Assembly (NCBI RefSeq): GCF_017306585.1
Contig: NZ_JAFKIC010000130.1
Span: 1 to 50,487, forward strand
Source of the DNA: Mesorhizobium sp.
GTDB taxonomy: Bacteria; Pseudomonadota; Alphaproteobacteria; Rhizobiales; Rhizobiaceae
Direction of reading: 5' to 3'
Length of the DNA stretch: 50,487 nt
Shown here: piece after piece, positions 8,010 through 16,347 of the stretch
How the letters are laid out: each line of letters begins with the position of its first letter
Numbering within the stretch: position 1 is the stretch's first letter
Program-made: the position numbers and the translations under genes
Notes under the pieces: model-generated
What the model saw: only the letters and a program-made list of their open reading frames with translations
Told to the model about the DNA's origin: nothing
Database searches by the model: none

Positions 8010-8621
8010 TCAGCGGCGTGCGATAAGCAGGCAAAGCTGGCGCAGGTCGCGGTCGTAGGTGCCTTCGCTGCTGAGCACATCGACGCAGCGCTTCTTCATC
8101 CTTGTCAACTGGCTGCCCGACATCTGGGCAACGACAGCCGGCATATTGGGGTGGCTGGGGTTGCTTGGATTGGACGGATTGCCCGGATTGCTGGGATTGG
8201 TCCCTCCACCGAGACCCACGCCGACACCGACACCAACGCCGCCCGTGCCACCAACAGTGGCGCCGAGACCGGCATTGATGCCGCCGGTACCGCCGACATT
8301 CGCGCCCAGCCCGGCATTCACGCCATTGCTGCCGCCGACAGAGGCGCCGAGCCCGGCGCTGACGCCGTTCGAGCCACCGACATTGGCACCGGCACCGGCG
8401 TTGACGCCGCCACTGCCGCCAACCGAAGCGCCCGCTCCGGCGCTAACGCCGCCGCTGCCGCCGATGGAAGCACCCACGCCGGCATTGACACCGCCGCTAC
8501 CGCCCACCGAGGCGCCGACACCAACGCCAAGCCCGCCGGCCGCGTTCGCCGACAGGGAAAGAACAATAACAATCGTACCACTCGCCAGCGCGCTGGCGAT
8601 ACCCTTGCAGATTCTAGCCAT
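8010..8621 (-). CDS. Secreted glycine-rich 14-residue-repeat protein, 203 residues
   Basis: ATG 8621 (MARICKG) is preceded by GGAGAG; the ATG four codons earlier lies on that ribosome site and is less likely. Residues 1-27 are a signal peptide ending SANA. Residues 34-131 are seven tandem 14-residue units of the form G-x-G-A-x-[VI]-G-G-[ST]-x-G-[VI]-x-[AV]. A Pro-Asn spacer follows (PSNPGNPSNPSNPSHPN). The last 45 residues form a conserved-looking charged domain with two cysteines (KKRCVDVLSS and LRQLCLLIARR). Export to the periplasm or surface is likely. The repeats suggest a flexible or beta-roll-like fold; the function is unknown. An AT-rich region with palindromes lies upstream. Confidence 0.8.
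   Translation of the reverse strand: MARICKGIASALASGTIVIVLSLSANAAGGLGVGVGASVGGSGGVNAGVGASIGGSGGVSAGAGASVGGSGGVNAGAGANVGGSNGVSAGLGASVGGSNGVNAGLGANVGGTGGINAGLGATVGGTGGVGVGVGVGLGGGTNPSNPGNPSNPSNPSHPNMPAVVAQMSGSQLTRMKKRCVDVLSSEGTYDRDLRQLCLLIARR
8229..8522 (-). repeat. Seven tandem 42-bp coding repeats
   Basis: Seven copies of a 42-base unit encode the 14-residue glycine-rich motif without a single length change. The copies differ mostly at the positions coding Gly/Asn, Ser/Thr and Ala/Val/Leu. This is a candidate for length variation between strains. Confidence 0.8.
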
Positions 8622-8685
8622 GACACTCTCCATGTGGTCACTCTATTTCTGCACTGCAGCAAAAAGCCCGACATGCGAGCAATAC

Positions 8686-8760
8686 TCTGCATGCAGACAC
8701 ATGAACGCTCATGATGATGTTTTAGTTTCTTTATTTTTACGTCGATATTTGCCGTAAAAT
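8686..8760. promoter_or_regulatory. AT-rich control region with two perfect inverted repeats
   Basis: Upstream of the glycine-rich gene the DNA falls to roughly one third GC between about 8700 and 8800. It holds a 12-base palindrome TCTGCATGCAGA (8686-8697) and an inverted repeat TTTTACG (8735-8741)/CGTAAAA (8753-8759) with an 11-base spacer. No clear -35/-10 pair can be fixed. Such AT-rich islands are favoured by MucR-type silencers. Confidence 0.4.
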
Positions 8761-8851
8761 TGTATTTTTCACTTCTATTCCAGGAATTTATCTAATTCAC
8801 TTGGAAGTCGACAACTTTCATGAAATCTGCAGCTGGCGCACTGGACGAAGA

Positions 8852-9364
8852 TCAGGCATAGGCGCGCCCTTCCTCCGTGCGCTGGAAATGCGCGAGATCG
8901 AGTTGCACCGATGGACGGCCCAGAACCGTCAGGATCATATGCGCCTGACCGCGGTGATGCGTCTGATGGTTGAAAACATGCGCCAGTGCCGGCGCCAGCC
9001 GTTGCGAGACGGTGCGCATGTCCGACACCGTCATGTAGGTGAAGCGACCCGCCAGCATCTTGTCGCTCAAGCCGGCAAGCCATTCGATGATCCGCCGGTC
9101 CTCCGCCTCGCGCGCCGCGCGCAGGCTTGGCAGCGCACGGTGCAGGATGGCATCCAGCGTCGTCGGCGCGTCGCCCTCGCCGGTAAAGCGCTTCATCCAG
9201 ATGCGGTCGGTCGTCAGCAGATGGTTGAGCGTGCCCATCATGGAGCCGAAAAAGGCGCCGACGTCGCGGTTGAACGCCTCGTCGTCGAGTTCGCCGGCGG
9301 CATCGTAGATGCGGCTGTTGGCCCATTGATTATAGGCCGCAAACATCATGAAATGCTGTCTCAT
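8852..9364 (-). CDS. DinB family protein, 170 residues
   Basis: The product is a four-helix-bundle protein with the three metal-binding histidines of the DinB/YfiT family: H48 (TLNHLLTTDRIW), H133 and H137 (FNHQTHHRGQ). The start MRQHFMMFAAYNQWAN is characteristic of DinB members. Members include thiol-dependent S-transferases and DNA-damage-induced proteins without known activity; the name does not imply DNA polymerase IV. It is divergent from the glutathione S-transferase gene at 9424 with a 59-base gap, so the two may be controlled together, and a thiol-transfer role would fit that neighbour. That link is inference. Confidence 0.9.
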   Translation of the reverse strand: MRQHFMMFAAYNQWANSRIYDAAGELDDEAFNRDVGAFFGSMMGTLNHLLTTDRIWMKRFTGEGDAPTTLDAILHRALPSLRAAREAEDRRIIEWLAGLSDKMLAGRFTYMTVSDMRTVSQRLAPALAHVFNHQTHHRGQAHMILTVLGRPSVQLDLAHFQRTEEGRAYA

Positions 9365-9423
9365 GGCTTCCTTCGGCTCGTATCGATTTGGAGCCTACCT
9401 AACGCGCGGGGACGCAGACGCCA

Positions 9424-10113
9424 ATGACCATTCTGCTCTATGATCTCGTCGGACACGACGCCGCCCGGCCGTTCAGCCCGCATTGCTGGAAAGGAAAGAT
9501 GGCGCTCGCCCACAAGGGGCTCGACATCTCGACCGTACCGACACGCTTCCTCGAAGTGCCTGCCGTCGAAGGCGGCATTTCCAAGACGGTTCCGGTGATC
9601 CGTGATGGCGACAAGGTGGTCGCCGATTCCTTCGCCATAGCCCTCTATCTCGACGAAGCCTATCCGGATCGACCAACGCTTTTCGGCGGCGAAGGCGGCA
9701 AGGCAATGGCGCGTTTCATCGAGCGCTGGTCGCAACTGACCATCCACCCCTATGTGACTACGGCCGCGCTCGTCGACCTCCACGCCATGCAGGACGAGGA
9801 AAATGCCGCCTATTTCCGGCAGAGCCGGGAACAGCGTTTCGGCAAGACACTTGAAAACGTCGTCGCGGCGCGCGACGCCGGGCTGACGGCGTTCCGCACA
9901 GCGCTCGAGCCGCTGCGTTCGACCTTGAGTTACCAGCCCTTCATCGGCGGCGCCGCACCGTTGTTCTGCGACTACATCGTGTTCGGTGCGCTGCAATGGG
10001 CACGCGTGGCCTCGCCCTATCCGCTACTCGAAGACAGTGACGTGGTGGCGCAATGGTTCGCCCGCTGCCTCGATCTGCACGGCGGGCTCGGACGACGAGT
10101 CGCGGCGGCGTGA
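9424..10113 (+). CDS. Glutathione S-transferase, LigE/beta-etherase-like, 229 residues
   Basis: The thioredoxin-like N-terminal domain opens MTILLYDLVG and has SPHCWKGKMALAHKGL, which resembles the beta-etherase (LigE) branch of the GST family, then ISKTVPVIRDGD with the cis-proline loop and VVADSFAIALYLDEAYP, which binds the gamma-glutamyl part of glutathione. A helical C-terminal domain follows from about residue 95. It probably conjugates or cleaves a small electrophile or ether; the substrate is unknown. It faces DinB and converges on the DUF2934 gene. Confidence 0.88.
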   Translation: MTILLYDLVGHDAARPFSPHCWKGKMALAHKGLDISTVPTRFLEVPAVEGGISKTVPVIRDGDKVVADSFAIALYLDEAYPDRPTLFGGEGGKAMARFIERWSQLTIHPYVTTAALVDLHAMQDEENAAYFRQSREQRFGKTLENVVAARDAGLTAFRTALEPLRSTLSYQPFIGGAAPLFCDYIVFGALQWARVASPYPLLEDSDVVAQWFARCLDLHGGLGRRVAAA

Positions 10114-10189
10114 GGTCCACGCCCTGCCCTTGTCGCGGCCATGCGCCGCCAATCTCTTGCGAACAAAGACCGGCAGCAGGTGACCGGAT

Positions 10190-10441
10190 TTATTTGGCCG
10201 CCGCTTTCTTGGGCTTGGCGGTCTTCTTGTCCGCCTTTGCTTCCTTGGGTTCGGCTTTTGCCTTGCCAGCGGCCGCCTTCTTGGCCGATTTCTTGGCCGA
10301 CGGCTTGCCCGCACCGTCTTCCCGATCGATGTCGGCCGCCGCCTGATGCCAATGGCGCTCGTGCTGGCCCGCCGGTTGCCCCTCTTCCTGCCAGATCTGA
10401 TGTGCGCGGTTGCGAATGCGCTCCTGGCGATCGTCTGTCAT
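10190..10441 (-). CDS. DUF2934 protein with Lys/Ala-rich tail, 83 residues
   Basis: Residues 1-42 match the short DUF2934 domain: [19 protein letters not shown] followed by HERHWHQAA. This small helix pair is common in alphaproteobacteria and has no known function. Residues 43-83 are a basic tail of Lys, Ala and Pro, which could bind nucleic acid or act as a linker. The tail resembles the histone-like protein at 19288. Expression would start in the gap shared with ndk. Confidence 0.8.
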   Translation of the reverse strand: MTDDRQERIRNRAHQIWQEEGQPAGQHERHWHQAAADIDREDGAGKPSAKKSAKKAAAGKAKAEPKEAKADKKTAKPKKAAAK

Positions 10442-10661
10442 GGTCGTTTTGTCTCCATTCGGGCCGACTTCAGCGCGGCGCCGACCTGGCGACTATAGCA
10501 AGCAAACCGGTGCTTTACAGCCTTCCCCACATAGCCATCGGGCATGCGGTCAAACACAGAAACGTGCGCCGTACCGGCCTTTCGACATCGCGCCGGTCGT
10601 TCGTCGCCCGGAAAGCCGGGCAATTGGCTTTCCCGCCGCTTCACGGACAGTTCCTCACCCC

Positions 10662-10690
10662 TTGGCAATGAGCCGGGCGGCTTGTATAGA
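10662..10690 (+). promoter_or_regulatory. Promoter of ndk
   Basis: TTGGCA (10662-10667), a 17-base spacer and TATAGA (10685-10690) make a good housekeeping-sigma promoter, 41 bases before the ndk start codon. Confidence 0.65.
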
Positions 10691-10730
10691 GCCCGCCACT
10701 CTCAATTCCATTCTCAGACAAGGACGACCC

Positions 10731-11153
10731 ATGGCGCTCGAACGCACCTTCTCCATGATCAAGCCGGACGCAACGCGGCGCAACCTCACCGGCGCCATCA
10801 CCAAGATGCTCGAGGACGCCGGTCTGCGCGTCATCGCCTCGCGCCGCGTCTGGATGAGCCGCCGCGAGGCCGAAGGCTTCTATGCCGTCCACAAGGACCG
10901 CCCGTTCTTCGGTGAACTGGTCGAGTTCATGTCGTCGGCGCCGACGATCGTCCAGGTTTTGGAAGGCGAGAACGCCATTGCCAAGAACCGCGAAGTCATG
11001 GGCGCCACCAACCCGGCAAACGCCGCCGAAGGCACCATCCGCAAGGTGCATGCGCTGTCGATCGGCGAAAATTCGGTGCACGGCTCCGATGCGCCGGAAA
11101 CCGCCGCGCAGGAGATCAAGTACTGGTTCTCCGACACCGAGATCGTCGGCTGA
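10731..11153 (+). CDS. ndk: Nucleoside diphosphate kinase
   Basis: This 140-residue enzyme moves the terminal phosphate between nucleoside di- and triphosphates through a phosphohistidine. The sequence starts [18 protein letters not shown], the family hallmark (K12 region). The active histidine lies in the C-terminal [17 protein letters not shown] stretch, which matches the family NxxHGSDS signature with Ala for the last Ser. The frame is open far upstream (10410), but the family start, the promoter at 10662 and AAGGACG before ATG 10731 settle the start. It is a monocistronic gene with its own promoter and terminator. Confidence 0.97.
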   Translation: MALERTFSMIKPDATRRNLTGAITKMLEDAGLRVIASRRVWMSRREAEGFYAVHKDRPFFGELVEFMSSAPTIVQVLEGENAIAKNREVMGATNPANAAEGTIRKVHALSIGENSVHGSDAPETAAQEIKYWFSDTEIVG

Positions 11154-11178
11154 ACCAGCGCGGTCCGTACTGATCTTG

Positions 11179-11206
11179 AAAAGGCCGGCATTTCGCCGGC
11201 CTTTTT
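11179..11206 (+). terminator. Intrinsic terminator of ndk
   Basis: The stem AAAAGGCCGGC/GCCGGCCTTTTT, with a short ATTTC loop and a run of five T, lies 26 bases after the stop codon. Confidence 0.85.
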
Positions 11207-11327
11207 CATGCCAAGGGGGTAACCGCCGGGCTACCCGGCGCCCATATCAGGTCCTTCAGGCCGCGTGAGCGAGGCCAGACACCATGGAATTGGACGTGGC
11301 GAACCGCCACAAGGCGACAATAGCCCC

Positions 11328-11930
11328 ATGACCAGCACCATTCCCGGCTTCTTCCAGGGCACCGAAATGCCGACGAGCGGATGGTGGGACGCGCTGTGGC
11401 CTGATCCCGCGGCCGTGCTGCGGGCAACAGGCATCGGGATGAGCATGGACGTGATCGATCTGTGTTCCGGCGACGGATGGTTCACCTTGCCGATCGCCGA
11501 GATGGCCGGTCACGTCACCGCCATCGACATTGATGCAAATCTGCTTGAAGTCGCGCGTGGCCGGTTGACCGCAAACGGGCTGGTCAATTGCGACTTTGTG
11601 GCCGGCGACGCTTACGAGCTTGCCGGCCTGGTGTCGCGACCGGTTGACTTCGTCTTCATGGCGAACGCCTTTCACGGCGTTCCGGACCGGCCGCGGCTGG
11701 CGCGTGCAGTGCGCGGGATACTGAAGCAAGACGGGCGGTTCGCCATCGTCAACTGGCACCAGCATCCACGCGAGACGACAACGGTGCTGGGTGAACCGCG
11801 CGGTCCTCGAACCGAACTCAGGCTATCGCCGGAACAGACCATCGCCGACGCCGAGGCGGCCGGCCTCAGGCTGGTGAAACTGGTCGAGGTGCCTCCCTAT
11901 CACTACGGGGCTGTGTTCGAACCGGCGTGA
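11328..11930 (+). CDS. Class I SAM-dependent methyltransferase, 200 residues
   Basis: Motif I (VIDLCSGDG, residues 42-50) and the acidic loop after strand 2 (AIDIDANLLEVA, D68) mark the class I fold. FVFMANAFHGVPD and ILKQDGRFAIVNWH correspond to motifs around strands 4 and 5 of the UbiE/Methyltransf_11 type. The substrate is not evident. ATG 11328 is preferred over GTG 11265, because the extra 21 residues are low in structure and the domain begins soon after the ATG. A hairpin GCCGGG-CTA-CCCGGC (11225-11239) sits upstream. The gene is convergent with the META-type gene. Confidence 0.85.
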   Translation: MTSTIPGFFQGTEMPTSGWWDALWPDPAAVLRATGIGMSMDVIDLCSGDGWFTLPIAEMAGHVTAIDIDANLLEVARGRLTANGLVNCDFVAGDAYELAGLVSRPVDFVFMANAFHGVPDRPRLARAVRGILKQDGRFAIVNWHQHPRETTTVLGEPRGPRTELRLSPEQTIADAEAAGLRLVKLVEVPPYHYGAVFEPA

Positions 11931-11950
11931 CGGATCTAAACTCGCACTGC

Positions 11951-12715
11951 TCAACTTGCCGCGCTGAAACGCAGAATCTCGCGGCCGTCCTTGTCCGATA
12001 TGGTGAGCCTGCCGGCATCGACCTTGTATGACGCCGCCTTGGCAAGCGCATCGAACAAGGCCTTTTCCTCGGCCATCACCTCCGGCGCACAGGCCTTGTA
12101 GGTCGAACCGATATCGCTGATGGAAATGGACCGGTCATCGACCCTGGCGGTGGCGAAATAAACATTGCAAGGGCCGTTGCCGCCGGCCTTGCCCGATTTG
12201 CCGATCCTGAAGGTGGCTTGCGGCTCGCGTATCTCGCCAATGCCATCGATATATTCGACAAGCCAGCTTTGACCCAGCATGGAAGCCGCTCCGGCGGCGG
12301 CGGGCGCCGTCATCTTGAGCACAATCGTCTGCGGCGCGTCGGTCAGCGGATCGACCTGATGGCGCACATCGGAAATGAACATCAGCCGGTCGTCGACCGT
12401 GATACGGGCCTGCAACGCGTAGGTCATCTGCGGCCGGATCACCGAAGGATCGAACTTGATCTCGAAGCTGATCGGCACCTGGCCGGCCGGCTTGATCTTC
12501 TGTTCACCGATGATCCTGGCAGGCGCATCGGCCAGGGAAACATCGGCAAGCTGGACGGAGAGCACGGCGCTGGGCGGCAGGGCGATGCGTTCGCGGTAGA
12601 CCACCTCGCCTCTGACAGTCTTTTCCGCGGCCACGGAGAGTTCCGGCACCGCCAGGATGCCGACGATCAGAGGTACGAAACCGAAAACGAAGAATTCCGC
12701 GATCCTGTCCAGCAT
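11951..12715 (-). CDS. Envelope protein with YbaY-like and META (HslJ-like) domains, 254 residues
   Basis: AGGGAGG lies six bases before ATG 12715. Residues 1-29 look like an uncleaved or cleaved signal segment ending in SVAA. Residues about 32-135 resemble the YbaY 'lipoprotein' domain: a strand-rich fold with VVYRERIALPPSAVLSVQL and PISFEIKFD. Residues about 148-254 resemble META/HslJ: SWLVEYIDG, ATFRIGKSGKAGGNGPCNVYFA and LTISDKDGREILRF. The combination is found in other Gram-negative bacteria. A role in envelope stress is known for HslJ in E. coli (novobiocin resistance) and only inferred here. There is no lipobox cysteine. Confidence 0.75.
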   Translation of the reverse strand: MLDRIAEFFVFGFVPLIVGILAVPELSVAAEKTVRGEVVYRERIALPPSAVLSVQLADVSLADAPARIIGEQKIKPAGQVPISFEIKFDPSVIRPQMTYALQARITVDDRLMFISDVRHQVDPLTDAPQTIVLKMTAPAAAGAASMLGQSWLVEYIDGIGEIREPQATFRIGKSGKAGGNGPCNVYFATARVDDRSISISDIGSTYKACAPEVMAEEKALFDALAKAASYKVDAGRLTISDKDGREILRFSAAS

Positions 12716-12824
12716 GACCACCTCCCTGCTCCGGGCTGCCAATGTCCAGACTGCCAATGCCCGGGCTGATCAATGGCGCCCAGATGGCCAAAGGATTGCG
12801 GTCAATGCATGGCTGCGAGGGGAA

Positions 12825-13307
12825 TTATTCGGACCGAGGCGACTTCCAGCGTCCAGCCGCCACGGCATCCGCCTGCCTCGCCTCGACCCAGCCACCCTCC
12901 GCGCCATCGACACGATGCTCCTTCTTCCAGAAGGGCGCGCGCGATTTCAGATAATCCATGAGGAAGTTCGCCGCCTCGAAGGCGGCTTGACGATGCGCCG
13001 AGGCGGCCACCACCAGGACAATGTTCTCGCCCGGCGCGATCTTGCCATGGCGATGGATGACGGTGAGGCCTTGCAGCGGCCATCGTTCGAGCGCTTCGGC
13101 CGCGATTCGACCGATCTCCGCCTCCGCCATGCCCGGATAGTGCTCGAGTTCCAATGCCGAGAGCGCACCCTGTTCGTCACGGCAGAGACCGGAGAAGGTA
13201 ACGACCGCGCCGATGTCGGAGCGGCCTCGCGCCAATCCGGCGATCTCGGCGGCGACATCGAAGTCGTGGCGCTGGATGCGCACGGTCGGCACCGGGGCGG
13301 CCGGCAC
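12825..13307 (-). CDS. moaE: Molybdopterin synthase catalytic subunit
   Basis: The 160-residue product joins with MoaD to put two sulfurs into precursor Z, making molybdopterin. FSGLCRDEQG, LELEHYPGMAE, VIHRHGKIAPGE and AASAHRQAAF are the family blocks. The two catalytic lysines are present at K121 and K128 in DYLKSRAPFWKKEH. The start is GTG 13307 and the stop of moaD lies three bases upstream, so the two are co-translated. The last 12 residues are an unconserved tail. The molybdoenzyme at 1-1059 is one possible user of the cofactor. Confidence 0.95.
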   Translation of the reverse strand: MPAAPVPTVRIQRHDFDVAAEIAGLARGRSDIGAVVTFSGLCRDEQGALSALELEHYPGMAEAEIGRIAAEALERWPLQGLTVIHRHGKIAPGENIVLVVAASAHRQAAFEAANFLMDYLKSRAPFWKKEHRVDGAEGGWVEARQADAVAAGRWKSPRSE

Positions 13308-13310
13308 GGG

Positions 13311-13568
13311 TCAGCCCCCGGTCATCGGTGGAAACAGGGCGATTTCGCGCGCACCGGATATCTTTTCGCGGTGATCGACATGTTCCTGGTTGATGGCAAC
13401 GCGGATCACGTCGGGATATTGCAGCGCATGTTCGTAGCCCTCGCCGCGCGACCGCAGCCAGTGCAAGAGATCGGCGACGGTCTCGATGCCATCGGGCAGT
13501 TCGACGCTCTCTTCCGGCATGCCGATCCGTTCGCGCACCCAGGCGAAATAGATGAGACGGGTCGTCAT
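13311..13568 (-). CDS. moaD: Molybdopterin synthase sulfur carrier subunit
   Basis: This is an 85-residue ubiquitin-like protein ending in the Gly-Gly that is thiocarboxylated. The MTTRLIYFAWVRE start, the hydrophobic beta-grasp core and FPPMTGG-end are typical; many members have FPPVSGG. ATG 13568 follows the pgsA stop by one base, and the frame upstream belongs to pgsA. It lies directly before moaE in one transcript, which ensures matched amounts of the two subunits. Confidence 0.95.
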   Translation of the reverse strand: MTTRLIYFAWVRERIGMPEESVELPDGIETVADLLHWLRSRGEGYEHALQYPDVIRVAINQEHVDHREKISGAREIALFPPMTGG

Positions 13569-13569
13569 C

Positions 13570-14166
13570 TCACTCGTCCATGATGTGCTTGAGACCGGCG
13601 CGGAAATAGTCATAGCCGGTGTAGAGCGTGACGAGCGCCGCGATCCACAGCAGCACAAGACCGGTCTGCGTCGTCAGCGGGAAGATCTTGTCGCCGGCCG
13701 GCCCCGCCAGAAGGAAGGCGATGGCGACCATCTGTATGGCGGTCTTCCACTTGGCAAGCTGCGTCACCGGCACCGAAACCTTGAGCGCGGCCAGATACTC
13801 GCGCAGGCCCGAAACCAGGATTTCGCGGCACAGGATGATTATGGCGGCCCACAGCGACCAGCCGGCGATGCCTGCATGGCGATCGGTGTCTGCCGCGAGC
13901 AACAGCAGACAAGTGGCGACCAGCAACTTGTCTGCAATCGGGTCGAGCATCTTGCCGATGTTGGAGGTTTGCTGCCAGGCGCGCGCGAGATAGCCGTCCA
14001 GGTAATCGGTGATCGACGCCAGCAGAAAAATGACCAATGCCGACCAGCGGGCGAAATCGCTCGATTTCAGGTGCCCTTCGAGAAAAAAGCACAGCACGAC
14101 CAACGGCACCGCGATGATGCGGGCGTAGGTCAGTATGTTGGGCAGGTTGAACGCGCGCTGGGCCAT
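13570..14166 (-). CDS. pgsA: CDP-diacylglycerol-glycerol-3-phosphate 3-phosphatidyltransferase
   Basis: The enzyme makes phosphatidylglycerol phosphate at the inner membrane. The CDP-alcohol phosphotransferase signature is complete: D54-x2-D57-G-x2-A-R62...G71-x3-D75-x3-D79 (DYLDGYLARAW and GKMLDPIADK). It is preceded by the family start NLPNILTYARI. About six membrane spans cover its 198 residues. It follows uvrC with a gap of 114 bases and leads into moaD, an order known in other Rhizobiales. A small inverted repeat (14226-14243) lies in the gap upstream. Confidence 0.96.
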   Translation of the reverse strand: MAQRAFNLPNILTYARIIAVPLVVLCFFLEGHLKSSDFARWSALVIFLLASITDYLDGYLARAWQQTSNIGKMLDPIADKLLVATCLLLLAADTDRHAGIAGWSLWAAIIILCREILVSGLREYLAALKVSVPVTQLAKWKTAIQMVAIAFLLAGPAGDKIFPLTTQTGLVLLWIAALVTLYTGYDYFRAGLKHIMDE

Positions 14167-14280
14167 GCTTCAGGGACTCTTTCTGCCTGCGTACTCAAAT
14201 CAGAAGCGAATGTGGGGGGTCAACAGGCCAAAATCGATTGGCCAGCCGAAAATACCCGAATGCGTCCGAAAACGTGATCA

Positions 14281-16347
14281 TCAGCTTTCGTGAAAATGAT
14301 TGTAGACCAGCTTGGCGACCTGCTCGGAAATGCCGTCGACCTTCCTCAAATCCTCGATGGCCGCCCGGCTGACAGCCTTGGCGGTTCCGAAGTGCAGCAG
14401 CAGGGCGCGCTTGCGGCCAGGGCCGATGCCGGCGATCTCGTCGAGCGGGCTCTTGACCATTTCCTTCTTGCGGCGGGCCCGATGCGAGCCGATGGCGAAG
14501 CGGTGGACTTCGTCGCGCAGCCGCTGGACGAAATAGAGCACGGGGTCGCGCACGGGCAGCGAAAACGAGTCCCTGCCCTTGACGAAGAAGCGTTCGCGGC
14601 CGGCATCGCGGTCCTGACCCTTGGCTATGCCGATGGCCACGACGCGGTCCTCGACACCGAGATCCGAGAGGATCTTGCGCACCGCCGTCATCTGGCCCTG
14701 GCCGCCGTCGATCAGGATGACGTCGGGCCAGGCCGGGAAGCCGCCGGAGATGTCTTCCTCGAGGTCGTCACCGTCTTCGGCGGCAGTCGTATCACTGGCC
14801 GCCGCATCGCCATGTTCCCTGAGCAGACGCGAGAAGCGCCGCTCCATCACCTCGCGCATCATGCCGAAATCGTCGCCCGGCGTGATCTCGGTCGAGCGGA
14901 TGTTGAATTTCCTGTACTGGTTCTTCACAAAACCTTCCGGCCCCGCGACGACCATGGCGCCAACGGCGTTGGTGCCCATGATGTGCGAGTTGTCGTAGAC
15001 CTCGATGCGCACGGGCGGCTTTGCCAGGCCGAAAGTCTCGGCGAAACCGGCGAGCAACCGCGCCTGTGTGGACGTTTCGGCCAACCGCCGGCCCAGCGCC
15101 TCGCGAGCGTTCTGCAGCGCGTTGTCGGTCAGGTCCTTCTTCTCGCCGCGCTGCGGCACCGAGATCGCCACCTTGCGGCCGGCGCGGGTGGAGAGCGCTT
15201 CCGCCAGCAGTTCCTGATCCTCGACAACCTGCGACAGGAGAATGGCGCGCGGCGTCGGCTTGTCGTCATAGAACTGCGCCAGGAACGATCCCAGCACTTC
15301 CGACCCCTCCAGCGCCGGATCCGCCTTCGGGAAATAGGCGCGGTTGCCCCAGTTCTGGCCGGTACGGAAGAAGAACACCTGGATGCAGACCTGGCCACCC
15401 TCCTGATGGATGGCGAAGACATCGGCCTCGTCGACGGTGGCCGGGTTGATGCCCTGATGGCTCTGGACGTGCGACAGCGCCGCCAGCCGGTCGCGATAGA
15501 TGGCAGCGCGTTCGAAATCGAGATCCTGCGAGGCCTGCTGCATGGCGGCCGAAATCTCGGTCTTCACCTTCTGGCTGCGGCCGGAGAGAAAGTCCTTCGC
15601 CTCGGCGACCAGTTCGGCATAGCCCTCATGCGATATCTCGCCGGTGCAGGGACCGGCACAGCGTTTGATCTGGTAAAGCAGGCATGGCCGCGTGCGGTTC
15701 TCATAGAAGGAGTTGGTACAGCTTCTGAGCAGGAACGCCCGCTGCAGCGAATTGATGGTGCGGCCGACAGCGCCGGCCGAGGCGAAGGGACCGAAATAGT
15801 CGCCCTTGCGCGACCGCGCCCCGCGATGCTTGTAGATGCCGGGCGAGACATGGTCGCCGGTCAGCAGAATATAGGGGAACGATTTGTCGTCCCGCATCAG
15901 CACATTGAATCGCGGCCGCAGGCGCTTGATCAGATTGGCTTCGAGCAGCAGCGCCTCGATCTCGGTGCGGGTGACGACGAATTCCATCGTCGCGGTCTCA
16001 CGCACCATGCGGCCGATGCGGTTGGTGTGGAACCTGCCTTGCGCGTAGTTGGTGACGCGCTTCTTCAGGCTGCGCGCCTTGCCGACATAAAGCACATCGC
16101 CGGCGGCGTTCATCATGCGGTAGACGCCAGGCGCATTGGGCAGCCGCTTGACCAGCGTCTGGATAACCTCGGCGCCGACCATGCCTTCGGCGTCGCCCGC
16201 ATGCGGCGTCCAGTCTATGGCCGTGAAGGCAACATCGGGGCCGGCTGGCTCGACGATCTCCTCGAGCGCCTCATCCTCGAGGTCGATGTCGGGAGGAAGA
16301 TCATCGGCGCCGCCGCGCGCCTTGTTCTTGTGTTCCAGAGGACTCAT
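14281..16347 (-). CDS. uvrC: Excinuclease ABC subunit C
   Basis: UvrC makes both cuts beside a DNA lesion in nucleotide excision repair. Near residues 65-100 is the GIY-YIG nuclease ([20 protein letters not shown]). The UVR motif that binds UvrB follows ([13 protein letters not shown]), then the RNase H-like nuclease ([18 protein letters not shown] and [11 protein letters not shown]), and a helix-hairpin-helix pair at the end ([26 protein letters not shown]). At 688 residues it is longer than E. coli UvrC: it has an acidic N-terminal extension of about 55 residues and an acidic insertion of about 30 residues inside the RNase H-like domain. ATG 16347 overlaps the SDR stop by four bases (ATGA), so I prefer it to the frame start at 16380. 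Confidence 0.97.
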   Translation of the reverse strand: MSPLEHKNKARGGADDLPPDIDLEDEALEEIVEPAGPDVAFTAIDWTPHAGDAEGMVGAEVIQTLVKRLPNAPGVYRMMNAAGDVLYVGKARSLKKRVTNYAQGRFHTNRIGRMVRETATMEFVVTRTEIEALLLEANLIKRLRPRFNVLMRDDKSFPYILLTGDHVSPGIYKHRGARSRKGDYFGPFASAGAVGRTINSLQRAFLLRSCTNSFYENRTRPCLLYQIKRCAGPCTGEISHEGYAELVAEAKDFLSGRSQKVKTEISAAMQQASQDLDFERAAIYRDRLAALSHVQSHQGINPATVDEADVFAIHQEGGQVCIQVFFFRTGQNWGNRAYFPKADPALEGSEVLGSFLAQFYDDKPTPRAILLSQVVEDQELLAEALSTRAGRKVAISVPQRGEKKDLTDNALQNAREALGRRLAETSTQARLLAGFAETFGLAKPPVRIEVYDNSHIMGTNAVGAMVVAGPEGFVKNQYRKFNIRSTEITPGDDFGMMREVMERRFSRLLREHGDAAASDTTAAEDGDDLEEDISGGFPAWPDVILIDGGQGQMTAVRKILSDLGVEDRVVAIGIAKGQDRDAGRERFFVKGRDSFSLPVRDPVLYFVQRLRDEVHRFAIGSHRARRKKEMVKSPLDEIAGIGPGRKRALLLHFGTAKAVSRAAIEDLRKVDGISEQVAKLVYNHFHES

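Noticed and set aside
8229-8522. CRISPR-like array because of the regular 42-bp spacing
   Set aside because: The repeats are contiguous coding units without spacers, in frame, behind a signal peptide.
8059-8757. Plus-strand Pro/Thr-rich 232-residue frame
   Set aside because: It is the antisense of the 42-bp glycine repeats.
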